64,000 nt of DNA from Anniella stebbinsi (Eukaryota; Chordata; Lepidosauria; Squamata; Anniellidae): NCBI GenBank assembly GCA_029215795.1, contig JARDYH010000002.1:38610001-38674000 (forward strand), read 5' to 3'. The notes under the pieces were generated by a model, which did no database searches, had not been told where the DNA came from, and saw only the letters and a program-made list of their open reading frames with translations. Positions 22,126-33,424 of the stretch are shown in pieces; the first letter of the stretch is position 1; every line of letters begins with the position of its first letter. The translations under genes and the position numbers were made by a program.

Positions 22126-22820
22126 GAGAGCTTCAAATATTAATGCCAGCACATTAAAAGGGGCCCTGAAATGGACTGGGACTGCATTTCAAATTGCTGA
22201 ATTTTAGAGTTAGGCCAACTGGAGGGAAAGCTTTAAATTTCCCAACTCACACAGCTGGAACAAATCCTTTTAAAGCGCAAGGGGTCATTTGCTGCCCCAT
22301 CTAGAATATTGGTTTTAGTCTTTCCAATTTAATTTTCCTTATAAATTCATAACAGATTTCTGACTGATTACATTTGATCTAATCTTAAGTTTAGAATGGA
22401 TACCTTCAGCTTCACAAAGCTGAGCATTTAAACTGCTCATATTAAAACTAAAACCACTTTAAATTGCATTTTAGTTTCTATCCAAACAAGTAATGGACAA
22501 TGAAGAAGCCATTGAAGTAAACTCCTTTTCCCAAACAGGAATGTCAGATTAGGGAACTTAATCATTTGCAGATTCTAAAGGTCCCAAATGAACATGTACA
22601 GTTTGTATCTTTATTGTAAAATAGAGATATCTAACACAAGCAAGACTGAGGACCAATTTAGCCATTACCAGAGCACTGTGGCTGACACTTCCACAGGGTT
22701 CTGTGCCACATTGCGCCATTAACATTTGAAATGAGGAATTATGCAGAACAGTCACTCCTCATGGGAAGTCTCCACACTAGTATCATACCTACTTGGGGCT
22801 AGCAGTTCTGACATAGGGAG
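22126..22820. other. No recognised feature
   Basis: Unique-looking sequence. Nothing recognised. Confidence 0.45.
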
Positions 22821-22984
22821 CAGTGGAGCCTGGTGGCTTAGATGTCAGTGGGGTGGTGAATCCAGGTTTCAGTCAAAACTCTAAAGGAGCTATCCAAGCA
22901 CCTTGGATAGCTCCTTTAGATTTCTGATTGAAACCTGAAGCGGATTCACCACCCTAATGACACCTAACTCACTAGGTTCCACTG
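22821..22984. mobile_element. Palindromic hAT-like MITE (CAGTGGAGCCT ends)
   Basis: Ends CAGTGGAGCCT and AGGTTCCACTG (10 of 11 paired). The whole 164 bp folds on itself ('gagctatccaagcacc' facing 'cttggatagctc'). A second copy is at 56401-56742. Confidence 0.8.
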
Positions 22985-24079
22985 GGCATAGGAATTTTCC
23001 ACCAGACTTGCCGGTCACATATAATTTTCCATTTCAAACTTTTCTGTAAGGCATGGGATGAGACTACATGGAAGAGCTAACCATACTGAATGATAACACA
23101 TGAATCAGCTCTGTTTATCTGGATTCTCAGACTCTGTAATAGTTAATAACTGGTAACTCCCCGCCCCCCCCCCCCCACATGCAAGACAAGCAGAAGACCC
23201 ATGACGTGTGGCAACACCGGGGCATCAAAACCAAGACAGGCTGAGAGTGGCAAACTCCCCACCCATCAGACATGGAGCCACCAACCAAGTTTTCCACCAA
23301 GGAATTGTCAATTTAAAGGGGGGGGACACTTCGTTGCCGTCTATCCCTATCATCCAAGTCTCTCCCCAAAGCTCATTAGCACCTATTCCATACCCCTCTG
23401 CCTTGACTAAAATACAGAAAAACTGTACATTCACTCTGCTCCAATACACTACACTACAATTCCCTATACTGACAAGACACCTATGTTACTAATTTAAAGG
23501 AAAGTATAGGGCCGTCCCCAGACTAGCTGCCAGCAACTGGTGGTCTAGGTGAATTATGCAATTGGTGTCCCCACCCCAATTCCCAAGGACAGATCTAAAC
23601 TGAGGCTTTTGATAAACTGGGAAACATTTTGCCCCTATTTTCCACTTAATCTTTTTTAAACATATTTAAACAGAGGTGTATTTATTCAGTTTTTCCATCC
23701 GTCCAACCAATGTTTTTGAGATCAGATAAAACAGAGACACGAAATTTTCAAAATAGATTTGTACATGTCAGCTAGACGATATTTCAGTCTGATTTCAAAG
23801 AAATACACTTTAAAATGTTAATTGCAATTTTTGGTATTTTTGGTATTTCCCCGTCAAATTTGAATCCCACTTAACTTGGCACTCACCTAGTTTGACCACA
23901 TGGACCAGCTGCCCACATTATGGCTGTGAAAGGAAAGACAGGAGAAGAATTCCTGCCTCTTTTCTCAGCCACAATTCATGGTATTATTCTGGACAGTCTT
24001 CTGTGTTTTGGGTAGGATGCACAATAAGGTGATTACGTTCCAACCTACAGGGTTCGTTCTGGATAATATTAGGGGACTG
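22985..24079. other. No recognised gene; homopolymer run and unique sequence
   Basis: C-run at 23161-23176 and G-run near 23320. The 94-codon frame at 23208 has no recognisable features. AT-rich text at 23690-23880 has no family assigned. Confidence 0.4.
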
Positions 24080-24256
24080 CTGCTCAACCTTGACACTTGT
24101 ACTATGGAGTCCCTGCAGGGTTCCATCTTGTCCTCATGCTCTTTAACATTTATATGAAGCTGATGGGTGAATTCATCTGGGGGATGATAATGACACTCAT
24201 CTCTACCTGTCCTTGTCAGCCAAGTCAGTGAAACTGCTGACTTAGTGCCTGGAACC
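24080..24256 (+). mobile_element. L2 LINE, small RT fragment
   Basis: Decayed VPQG...LFNIYMK block: 'atgctctttaacatttatat' followed by 'ctgatgggtgaattcatctg' matches the L2 palm region seen at 13930-14000. Truncated at both ends. Confidence 0.65.
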
Positions 24257-24764
24257 AACCCTTTGTATTTCTATTTAAATTATAGTATTTTTTTTCTAAA
24301 CATGTATCTAGGCATATACATTAGCATATGCAAATGTCATGCAAATCTCTACTGTCCTCTTTGGAGGTGATACAGTCCCTCTTTTTAGCAATGTGCAAGT
24401 GGCCACTCTAAGCAATCTTGTTCATGGAAGACAGTGATGGTGTTCTACTGCTAAAAAGAAAGGATTTGTCATGGAATACATAGCTCACGTGCAAAAATCA
24501 GTTGGAGGCAGATTGCCTCTTTAAAGACAAGCAACAGACCATACAATCTGTTATTTTTTAGTGCCAATGGAGGATTTCCTACCAATGCAAATGGGCAAAT
24601 TTTTTACTTAGGACTATAGCAGAAGAGGAAAGGTTGAAATCCCCTTCGATAGCTACAATGATCCAAATAATTATCAGCCCCCACCTGGTTACTGCTATTT
24701 TCATTTTTAAAAATTACCTGCAGATTAAATGCTAAACGACATTTAACTCGTGTTTGTTACATTT
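24257..24764. other. No recognised feature
   Basis: Unique-looking AT-rich sequence. Confidence 0.45.
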
Positions 24765-24913
24765 ATAACCATTATTTCCTCCAAGATGGCATATATAATC
24801 CTCTTCTTCCTCTCTATTTTACCCTCACAACAATTCTGCAAGATAGGTTAGGCTGAGTCAGTGACTGGCCCAAAGCTACCCAGTGAGATTCATGGCAGCA
24901 TGGGGACTATAAC
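24765..24913 (-). mobile_element. tRNA-derived SINE, 3' half (split copy)
   Basis: Antisense SINE body ('gcaagataggttaggctgag', 'gcccaaagctacccagtgag'), cut at 24913 by the hAT-like element. The 5' (tRNA) half resumes at 25668. Confidence 0.8.
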
Positions 24914-25659
24914 TAGGGCTGTACACAACCTCCAGCTGAATCCCTGAAGTCAAGGCAGACTGATTCAGCCTGCCTTGGCCTGGATCTGAGTCAGTGCCAG
25001 GTCAGCCCGAGGAGCCCCAAGGCCAAAGTTGATCTGTACGGAAGCCTTAGGGCACCGTGAGCCAATTTGGAGTGGCGCTGGGCCCTCCTCCCTGCCCACC
25101 TTGGAAAGCTGGCAAAAGGCCAACCAGTTCTCCATTGGACTCACCTCCCTCTCTCTCCCCATCCCCACTCACCTCCCGCCACAGAGATTTACCTGTAAAT
25201 CGCATCCTCTTCTCTATGGCCGCAAACTATGGCAGCCATGAAGAGCCCTTTATGGCTGCTGTAGTTTGCAGCCACAGATATAGTAAAACAGAGAGCCGCC
25301 ATGATTTTAACTATAAAACGTGGCTCAGCTCTCTGGTAGGACAACGCAATTTACAGCTAAGTCCCAGCAGTGTCACCTCTGGGTTGGGGGAGAAGGGGAC
25401 ACGGGAGCTGCAAATGGGGGGGGGGGGTGAGGGGGCTGCGAGTGGGGAATGGGGAGTCTGGAATCCCATAGACTCCTGGTTGGCTGCACAGCAGGCACCC
25501 AGGAACCTGCAAGGCCAAGTCACCGGGGGAGGGGGAATCTTGCCTTGGCACCAAGGCAAGGCAGGCACCCCGAAGCACCCTGAGATGAATTGGGTCCATT
25601 TCAGAGGCTCCAAAACAGCCTCCAAAGCGAGTTGGGGGGGGGGGCTGTGCATAGGCCTA
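24914..25659. mobile_element. Non-autonomous hAT-like element, 746 bp, inside a SINE
   Basis: Ends TAGGGCTGTACACAAC and (reverse complement of the right end) TAGGCCTATGCACAGC. Flanked by ACTATAAC (24906-24913) and ATTATAAC (25660-25667), an 8-bp target duplication with one change. The central foldback is 'gcaaactatggcagccat' facing 'atggctgctgtagtttgc' (about 25220-25275). GC-rich with G-runs at 25417 and 25633. The overlapping frames of up to 230 codons (25057-25749) are chance GC-rich frames; no DDE or hAT dimerisation motif was seen. Confidence 0.75.
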
Positions 25660-25667
25660 ATTATAAC

Positions 25668-25724
25668 CAGGTTTCCTAGTCGGGAGTCCAATGCTCTAAC
25701 CACTACATCATACTGGCTCAGTTT
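25668..25724 (-). mobile_element. tRNA-derived SINE, 5' half (split copy)
   Basis: 'aatgctctaaccactacatc' is the antisense A-box region. It joins 24913 when the hAT-like element and one target copy are removed. Confidence 0.8.
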
Positions 25725-25734
25725 GGCCCTTGGC

Positions 25735-26097
25735 TGCTCGCTTCACTAGAGCTGTTTTCTTGAATCTTTCTGCCTGCAAAGGAGAGGCCCTTTTAGGGAC
25801 ACCCTCCACTTGTATAGGCCTGTTCTCAAGCACGGATGAAAGGGCTTTCTGCTGCATCACTCCCAAATTGTGGAATGATCTCCCTTCAGAGCTAAGATTG
25901 GTTCTCCACTTACTTGAATTTTCAGAAAGGAGTTAATTTAGCTTTTTAAGTTATGAGTAGTAGTTGTAATATTGTTTTATTATGGCTTTGTTGTTTTTAT
26001 GCATTATTGTTTTCATTTAAATTATTTTACACCCATCTTGGTGACATTTATGGAAAGGTGGTATAGAAATATTAATAAATAAGAAATAAAATAAATA
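25735..26097 (+). mobile_element. L2 LINE, 3' end fragment
   Basis: Residual WNDLPSELR codons in the frame 25730-25936 (CCITPKLWNDLPSELR), then a 3' UTR ending 'ggaaaggtggtatagaaata' and an A-rich tail. Confidence 0.75.
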
Positions 26098-26284
26098 GGA
26101 AATGGAACATACAGCACAAGAATCAAGGGGAAATGAAGCCTCAAAAGGTATAGTAGAAACAATATATTACGTCCCCATGTCTTTTGGAACAGTTTACTCT
26201 TCCTTGGGGCAATATTATATATATAATCCTGTACAAAGCCTACCAATGTGAGTGCATCATAAAGTCACTAGAATTACTAGTACT

Positions 26285-26398
26285 ACTTGTGGTGGTGGTG
26301 GTGGTGGTGGTTTTTAAATTGTTTATTGTCTGAGCCACCCTGAGAATGTTTTGTTGTAGGGAGGCAAATAAATATCTTATATAAGTAAATAGAATCAC
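26285..26398 (+). repeat. (GGT)n microsatellite and LINE-like 3' end
   Basis: (GGT)n at about 26289-26313, followed by 'ctgagccaccctgagaatg' and 'aggcaaataaatatctta', the look of a LINE 3' terminus. Family uncertain. Confidence 0.5.
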
Positions 26399-26859
26399 TT
26401 GCAAGTTACAATTCCTTCGCAGTAGTAAATTCTTGTTAGTAGGGCTTTTAGGCTTAATGAAGGCCGAAGAATAGCTGTCTTGTTTATATTGCCTTAAGTG
26501 CTGGGGGAGGGAGAAGGGGGCATCTTAGAACATCCCATGTTTATTTTAAGCCTAAATTAAAAAAAAAAAAACAAGAGATTTTGGCTTAGATCACACCAAT
26601 GTTAATTATTTCTCAAAACCAATTTTCAGTTTGCAGTGACATTATGCTGTCATTTTCATCTGAGATGTTTCTGTGAAAGACTTTTCCCCTACCCAAAAAT
26701 GTGGAAATCCAAGGAGGTATCCACAGAGAAGTCACTAGTTCCATCAGGTCCAGTTTGCTGCAGTGGCCTTTGAGTAACTTTCAAATGGAGTAGTAGACAA
26801 CAGCTCTTCCTTCTTGATTGCCTCCAGCATCTGGTATTCAGAGGAGAACTGCCTCCGGA
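26399..26859. other. No recognised feature
   Basis: Unique-looking, with a 12-base A-run near 26560. Confidence 0.4.
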
Positions 26860-26930
26860 CTTGGCCACCAAGACCTCCATGAATTTGTCTAATCCTTTTT
26901 TAAAGTAGCCTAAGCTAGGTTTTTAAATCC
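26860..26930 (-). mobile_element. CR1 LINE, small old fragment
   Basis: 'atgaatttgtctaatccttt' matches the antisense CR1 3' end in copies at 872 and 6308. Short. Confidence 0.4.
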
Positions 26931-28568
26931 CTAGGCTAGAAGCCATCATTGAACCCCTCTAGTCCTAACATTATCACAAAGGACGAGTGCTAGCACTCAC
27001 AGCTAATATGAACTAATAATGCCTCTACTTCAGAATCTACTTCTGAAGCCTTGCTCTTCAGCACCAGATTCCTCTAGGCAGTGATTTCCCATAATGGAGA
27101 ACATCTGAACAAACAACTTAGTCCGCATGTTGATGTAGGAAAACACTTCTCTGTGCAGCCTGCAGAGCCACAGAACGCCCTTGCCACTTTTCCTGACACT
27201 CAACTGATCAGCCATCACCTTGCAGGTGGGGAATAGATTGCAGTTTCCCTGCTGCTGGCAGCATTCTTGGTGGGTGTATGTAAAGAGAGAGTGGGGGTGG
27301 GGTGTTAAGTCTCTGCACACCCTAATGATCACTAAACAGATAGCTGTTTCCTCACTGCTGTTAGCAGTGGGAAAACAGAGATCTGTATCAGGATTACTGG
27401 GTGGGGGACAGGTAAAGCCTTGCCCTCCTCCCCCAGCATTCCTGTTGCAGATTGCCAGTAGCAGCAAGTAAACAGCAGTATGAAAACCTCCCTCATCTCA
27501 TCCCCTGATCTCAGCAAGCAGGGAAGGGAAGCTTAAGCCCTCCCAACGTGGATGCTGACATGTGCACAGACATCATGCATCCATACATGCATGGCCTCTA
27601 CTCCTCCACCTAACCCCTCAAAGCCAAAAGGGTTGCTTAACCCTGTAGGAAGGCAGAAGATCAGCACAAATTAAGATATTGACATTTCTCACTGTATTTC
27701 CATGATTATGTAAACCAGAAACTAGGGTTACTTAAGGCAGCTTCATTAAAAAAAAAGTAATCTGTTATTATTGTTGCTGTTGTTATTAATACTCAATCTG
27801 GATTTTATAAAACAGTGTGATACCATTGTGCAATTTGATTTATTTTTATTCAGGAGTAATGAGTGGGTATCAAAAATTGGATACATGATTCAGGTTTTCT
27901 CTCCCCAAGTGGAAGGGAAGGCACAATAGCCATCTGTCAAAAAATATGAAGGAGTACCTGTGGGCAGAGGGAGAAGGCTGAAAAACAAAAGTATTTGCCA
28001 GACATGTAATTTCCTTCCCTGGTTAACACTCAGCTAGCCCCCACCCCTTCCGGAAAAAAGGGGATAACTATCTTTGATTGTGCATATGTTTGCCCTGATA
28101 TTCAAGAAAACCTAGGGCCCAAAGGTAGCAACCCTATGGTGACTTCTTCACAAGTGCATTTCACCTCATGAAAATGAGTTGTGACCTGCAAAATTACACA
28201 CATCACACAAAAAGTAATGTAAGAGCCTTGTTTTAAGGCTAGCAATAGGACTGAAGTGTTAAAAGAGTAGTAACAGAACTATGTAGCATTATCAGTTCTC
28301 TTCACTCTTATCTTCAGGTTCCCACATGTGCAAGCACTAATCACTCTGATGCAATCAAAGCTCATGTCAGAAAGAAATAGTAATATCCCCTTCACAGGAT
28401 GTTCTACTCAAAGCAAATATAGGGCTGTAAGTAAATAGGTAGAGCCTGACCCTAACTTGGGTGGGGGAACTAAACTCTCAGACAAGTAGTACTCTGACTT
28501 GGGTTTGTGACTGGCACACCCTACTCCAAAGGAACTCAGCCAGTTTTGTTTACATATAAGCACATACA
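26931..28568. other. No recognised gene; unique-looking sequence
   Basis: The 145-codon frame at 27030-27467 (minus) is cysteine-rich but has no start context, domain or conservation I can point to. Treated as chance. Confidence 0.4.
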
Positions 28569-28715
28569 AGAGATAAAAGAACAAAGAGTCTTGTGGCACC
28601 TTAAAGACTAACAAATTTATTCTCATGAGCCTTTGTGGACTATACTCCACTTCTTCAGATGCATGGAGTATTAGTTTCCAGAAGCTTATGCCAGAATAAA
28701 GTTACTATTTTAGGT
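28569..28715 (+). mobile_element. Unclassified interspersed repeat (CTTCATCAGAT family)
   Basis: 'agagtcttgtggcaccttaa', 'actccacttcttcagatgc' and 'gcttatgccagaataaagtt' match the copy at 17655. Followed by a partial tail that has been tandemly duplicated. Confidence 0.6.
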
Positions 28716-28821
28716 GCAAAGACCAACCTGGCTATCCTCTGAAGATAGATATTAGTAACTGGAGACCTGCAAAGACCAACCTCGCTATCCTCTGAAGATA
28801 GATATTAGTAACTGGGGACCT
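28716..28821 (+). repeat. 53-bp tandem duplication
   Basis: Units 28716-28768 and 28769-28821 differ at 2 of 53 bases by reading. Each begins GCAAAGACCAACCT and ends GACCT. It involves the end of the repeat at 28569. Confidence 0.9.
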
Positions 28822-29359
28822 CAGAATCAAATCTGGATTCCGTAGTGTTTTGATCTAGGCCCCTAGTCACCAACTTGGAGGCAAGAGATTACATGTAAGT
28901 CCACTTTGAGGAGCCGTCACCTTCCATTTCCTCCTTAAAGAGGCCTATTAAACTAGTTGCTAACATAGTTTTTTGGCATGAAGGAAAGTTAATGAATAAG
29001 AACAGCCCTAAATGTAGTGTTTTGGTTTATTTGCTTGTTTGTTTTACAAGAGCATTAATACACTTAATCTGTATCTCTGAAGTGCAATATCTACATCACA
29101 CGCTACACTTCACTTTCAAAATTGATTTTTGAGCTATAATACTTAATATTCTCTTGTCTTTCATTCCTAAAAAGACATAAGAATTGCTAGTATAATAAAT
29201 TTATAAACCAACTTGAGCTTACAGAACCAGAACAAATGCATATATTGCACACATGTTGTACATTTCAAGTGTTTTCAGCTCAGGTCTATTACATGACACA
29301 AAAATAAGTGAATACTGTACATGTGTTTTTAAATTGAATTAGAACCTACTGTTGTACTT

Positions 29360-29361
<2 letters not shown>
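28822..29361. other. No recognised feature
   Basis: AT-rich unique-looking sequence. Confidence 0.45.

Positions 29362-29394
<33 letters not shown>
29362..29394 (+). repeat. (TA)n microsatellite
   Basis: 33 bases of alternating TA. It resumes at 29444-29474 and 30306-30318 around the adjacent transposon, which probably inserted into it. Confidence 0.95.
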
Positions 29395-29396
<2 letters not shown>

Positions 29397-29440
29397 GTAT
29401 TTTCCGGCGTATAAGACGACTTTTTAACCCTGGAAAATCG

Positions 29441-29476
<36 letters not shown>

Positions 29477-30306
29477 GTATTTTCCGGCGTATAAGACGAC
29501 TTTTTAACCCTGGAAAATCGTCTCTAAAGTCGGGGGTCGTCTTATACGCCGGGTATAGGATGGACGGAGGGGGGCTGCAGTAGCCGCCGGCGCCGGCCGG
29601 GAGCGGGCGTCCAGGAAAGGTAAGGAAGGGACGCACGGAGGGGAGGAGGGGAGGAGGGGGCGTACGGAGGGGAGGAGGGGGGCCCTTACCTTTCCTGGAT
29701 GCCCACTCCCGTCCGGCGCCGGCTACTGCCAGGGGGCTTCGCGGCCTGCTCTAGAGTAGAGCGCCGGGTGATCGCATCACCTGGCGCGCTTACTTTAGAG
29801 CAGGCCGCAAAGCTCCCTGGCAGTAGCCGCCGGCGCAGGACGGGAGCAGGCGTCCAGGAAAGGTAAGGAAGGGGCGCACGGAGGGGAGGTGGGGGGGCGC
29901 ACGGAGGGGAGGTGGGGGGGCGCGGAGAGGAGGTGGGGGTGCCCAATAGTTGCCGCTTTAAGGGAGGAGGCTTTGGATGACCCTAAAAGGGCGTGAGTTA
30001 AATTCCTGGAGGAGAAGGTTATCAATACTACTAGACCTCATGGCTTTGTACTGCCTCAAGCAGATGTTTGTTTTATTCATCAAGGCGTGACTGCCGATTG
30101 TTTAATAACAGCAACAAAATCACCTCCTCCCCTATACCTGCACAGCCTAAATTAGACTACTGACATGAAGAGAGGTTGGAGGAACCAGGGGTGGTTTTGC
30201 TTCACTCAGTTCTGCTCCTCCAAACTCATCCCAAACTCTATATTTTAACTGGAAAAGTTGGGGGTCGTCTTATACGCCCGGTCGTCTTATACGCCGGAAA
30301 ATACGG
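29395..30306. mobile_element. TA-flanked Tc1/mariner-like non-autonomous element with CpG-rich core
   Basis: Termini CCGTATTTTCCGGCGTATAA and the inverse TTATACGCCGGAAAATACGG at the right end, both against TA. The left end is duplicated in tandem with its TA run (period 80, starts at 29395 and 29475). The subterminal 'gtcgtcttatacgccg' occurs inverted on both sides. A GC- and CpG-rich foldback fills 29570-29930, centred on 'ggtgatcgcatcacc' (about 29767). A CR1-derived stretch lies at 29965-30065. Minus-strand frames here (29686-29946, 29795-30025) are proline-rich chance frames. No transposase. Confidence 0.7.
29965..30065 (+). mobile_element. CR1 fragment within the transposon
   Basis: 'aaattcctggaggagaaggt' then 'atcaatactactagacctca' matches CR1 3' text at 12833-12890. 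Confidence 0.65.
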
Positions 30307-30971
30307 TATATATATATAGTATATTAGTACTTTCAGTTCTAATCACATTTCATAATATTTACAAGATGTTTGAAGAACTGAGGTAAAACGGAGGTAAAAG
30401 TTTAATAGTTATGCTTTGTTTCACTAACTGAGGGTCTGAATGGGTCAACAAGAAGAAAAATGTTTAACGTATGCTTTTTACTCAAGGCTTGTGCGTGACA
30501 AGAGTTACATTGCAAATAGAGTGTGCTGGAAAAACTGCAGTTACCGTTACCACTAAAAGGTGAAAATGAAGCCAGGTTTCTGTCTTTATATATGGGGAGG
30601 TAGGATTAAAATTGGTACCATCTGATTGGATAATAAATGAACATTCTAAAGATGCCCATTGGTTCTATGTCTCCTAAGGCCCCCACCTGAAGGCAAGGTT
30701 TTCCACAATATGCCCTTGAATGGTTTAAGCATCTCTGCATACAAGGAAGCTTTAAAGGAAAGAATTAATTGCAGAATAAACTGCCTATTCGTTTATAAAA
30801 TCCATGGTAAGACAATACTTTTATTAAGACAAACAAAATGTCACAAGATCATGAGCAAATTTTTAACTTCTCCAAAACTCTTAATTAAACTGGATGTGAA
30901 GCAATAACAGTCAAGGGGAAGCTGGGTTGATATTTAGTCAGTCTTGAGTGTAGGAGGAGATAGTAGACTTA
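30307..30971. other. No recognised feature
   Basis: Short (TA)n remnant, then unique-looking sequence. Confidence 0.45.
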
Positions 30972-31056
30972 CAGTGCAAGCCTATATAGTCAGAAGTCAG
31001 TCCCATTGATTTGAAAGAGGCTTACTTCCAGGTAAATAGGTATAGGATTAAAACCT
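30972..31056. mobile_element. CAATCCTATACA palindromic repeat, diverged
   Basis: 'cagtgcaagcctatatagtc', 'gtcagtcccattgatttga' and 'gtaaataggtataggatt' match the foldback family at 40928. Confidence 0.45.
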
Positions 31057-32720
31057 TGGATCAGGCTTTATCAGGTGATATGCAAGTTTCAGACTGCACC
31101 TAAGATTACTGGGACAGAGGAATACACAAGGCTTGAAAATATCAAATCCAGCAGTTTTCATGAACTATCACCAGCTAAATACACAAGTTCCTTGTTAGAT
31201 ACAGAATAGCATTAAAGAGAAACAGGGCAGGTTTTGTATTGGAAAAGCTGGAGATTGGTTTTAGATGGTGCATTAGGTAAAAAGAGACAATAGAAGCCCA
31301 AATCAAATGGCAGAAAATCTTTCTCCTCCAATTTTAGATTCCCACTATTGAATGGCTAAATTTGGTATTCTTCAAGACATACAAAAAGCAAAGGAAGTGG
31401 CGTTGGTCCAAGAAAAAATCCAAAATCCCTGGTCAGGCAACCGTGAACCAGCTAAAAAGTCACACAATCCTGAATAAGCAAGTTTTCCAGAACTCTTCAT
31501 CAAGCATAAAATCTAGCCCACTGAAGAATTCTAGACCTTAAAAGTTTGCTTACAATTTTGTGACATCCTAGTTGGTCCTAATAAAGACATAGGTTGACCA
31601 TGGATGTTAGGATTTGTATTATGAACCTATATGACTTTCTTTGCTTTTTATGAGTTTATAGTGAGTAAAGGGTACTTAAGTGATTTTCTTTCAGTTAAGT
31701 TCAGACAGCATTATACGGCCATCCTGGTATAGCAGTTACTCATTAACTATGTATAAAGATGCTGCCAAAATTACAGCAATCAATACTTGCACCTAGCAGA
31801 CAACTATTTGCAGAAACTCACAATAAATGCCAAGTGCCAAGGGTACACCTAGAAAGTACACACACAACTGACTTTTTTCCCTTTAAGGAGGAAGTATTCA
31901 TTCAGGTATTCTCAGCTGGAAAATGTAGTATAAATTATATAAATGTCACGATATCCACTGTGGAAACCATATATTGCAACAGCAACAATCAAGGTCAAGT
32001 TAAAGACATAACTTGCCTTTGAGAGCAAGGGGACTTAAACATGCGCTTAAATTATCCTACTGTAATCAGCAGGACTTTAAAGTACTTTACTTGGCTTGAA
32101 AAAAGGTTAATGGAAAGTGGCAGGAGCTCTTTTAGCATGTGGCACACCTTTGCTCTTTACTCAAGTTTACATGCAACCTTTGAATTTTAAAAGTACTTCC
32201 TTTACAAATTATAGCACGATGGTGAATTGAGAAGTTCAACTTATCCAGGTCTCGCTAGGAAGTCAAGCATCAGTAATATTTAAACTGAAAGCTGGTCACA
32301 GATTATACAACTGAATTGCTATTGAAATTGCTATTGAAATTGTGATAATTATTCAAGGCAATTCTCTTTAGACTCTATATGCAGCACCCTCATATATTAA
32401 TTACAGTATAGATGCACAAACCACAGTATTTTATTGAAATCCTGTAAAATTATGCACTAAGATATTGATAATTTGCCAAACTCATTCTGAAATTTATTAC
32501 TAAAGAATTGTTTGTCAATTACATATATAAGTAAATGCAATTTATTTTTACCTATTAGGCTCATGCCTTAATGATGTGCAAATATACATGTGCTCACACA
32601 CTTGTTTAATTTATTTAAATTTTATATCCCACCTTGAATACTTTGTTGAAAGGCAAGCTATAAATGTGAAAAATAAAAACAGAAAATTGAGAATGAGAGG
32701 CAAAAAAGACTGTTGAGACA
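31057..32720. other. No recognised gene; unique-looking sequence
   Basis: 1.7 kb of AT-rich sequence. The 87-codon frame at 31759-32022 has no identifiable features. Confidence 0.45.
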
Positions 32721-32722
32721 AA

Positions 32723-33176
32723 GGCTGCATTCGGACAACACGATAGCCAACAGTGGGGTAATAATCAGCAAGACAGCTGTTTATCTATGGGGTTCTCCCC
32801 ACACAACATGTGAGTTGACTCACTCATCTCCTGCCCTCTCTCCCCCCTCAGTCCTCCCGCTGGTATCCCATCAACCACTGCTGCCAAAAATCTATCCTGC
32901 CAGCTGGACTAGAATGGCAGCTGCCACTTTGACCGATCTTGCCTTGCGATTCTCTGGCTGACAAAATAACCAACGGTGCCCTCCACACAATATAATAACG
33001 AACAGTAGTTCAAACAGCCAACTCTGCACAGTGCTGGTTAATTGCATTGGTATTTTGGCCAAATAACCAACCATTGGTTAAAAAACTCCCATCACACAAT
33101 GCAGTAACCCACGATGGGTTAAATAACCAGCCATCAACTATTTAAACCAGAGTTGGTTAACGTGTTGTCCAAACCC
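32723..33176. mobile_element. Palindromic-tile MITE (GCATTCGGACAACACG ends)
   Basis: Left end GGCTGCATTCGGACAACACG; the right end 'ggttaacgtgttgtccaaac' is its near reverse complement. Interior tiles 'aaccaaccattggttaaa' and 'aacccacgatgggttaaata' are short palindromes with different cores. Confidence 0.6.
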
Positions 33177-33424
33177 ATTCAAAAAGTAGGATTAATGGGC
33201 ACAAAAACAAAATGTGACAAGTTCAAGCCTTGTGTACGGCAGAAAAAACAGAGGAAAAGAGGGAGAAAAGCTGACGTCTTCTCCCTCAGCAAGAGGCAAG
33301 CTGGGAGCTACCTTCCTACTCATGCTTCCTACCACAAGCACAATAGAGTATTTTAAAGTGCACTGAAAAGCCCCATCCCATTCACCCACATTCCTACACT
33401 CACTAGCCAGCTTTGCAGTCTATG

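Noticed and set aside
25057..25749. 230-codon frame as a transposase or gene
   Set aside because: It lies across the hAT-like element and the SINE junction, is glycine-rich from G-runs and has no catalytic motif.
27030..27467. 145-codon cysteine-rich minus frame as a secreted protein
   Set aside because: No signal peptide, regular cysteine spacing or splice context is visible. The plus strand is open as well.
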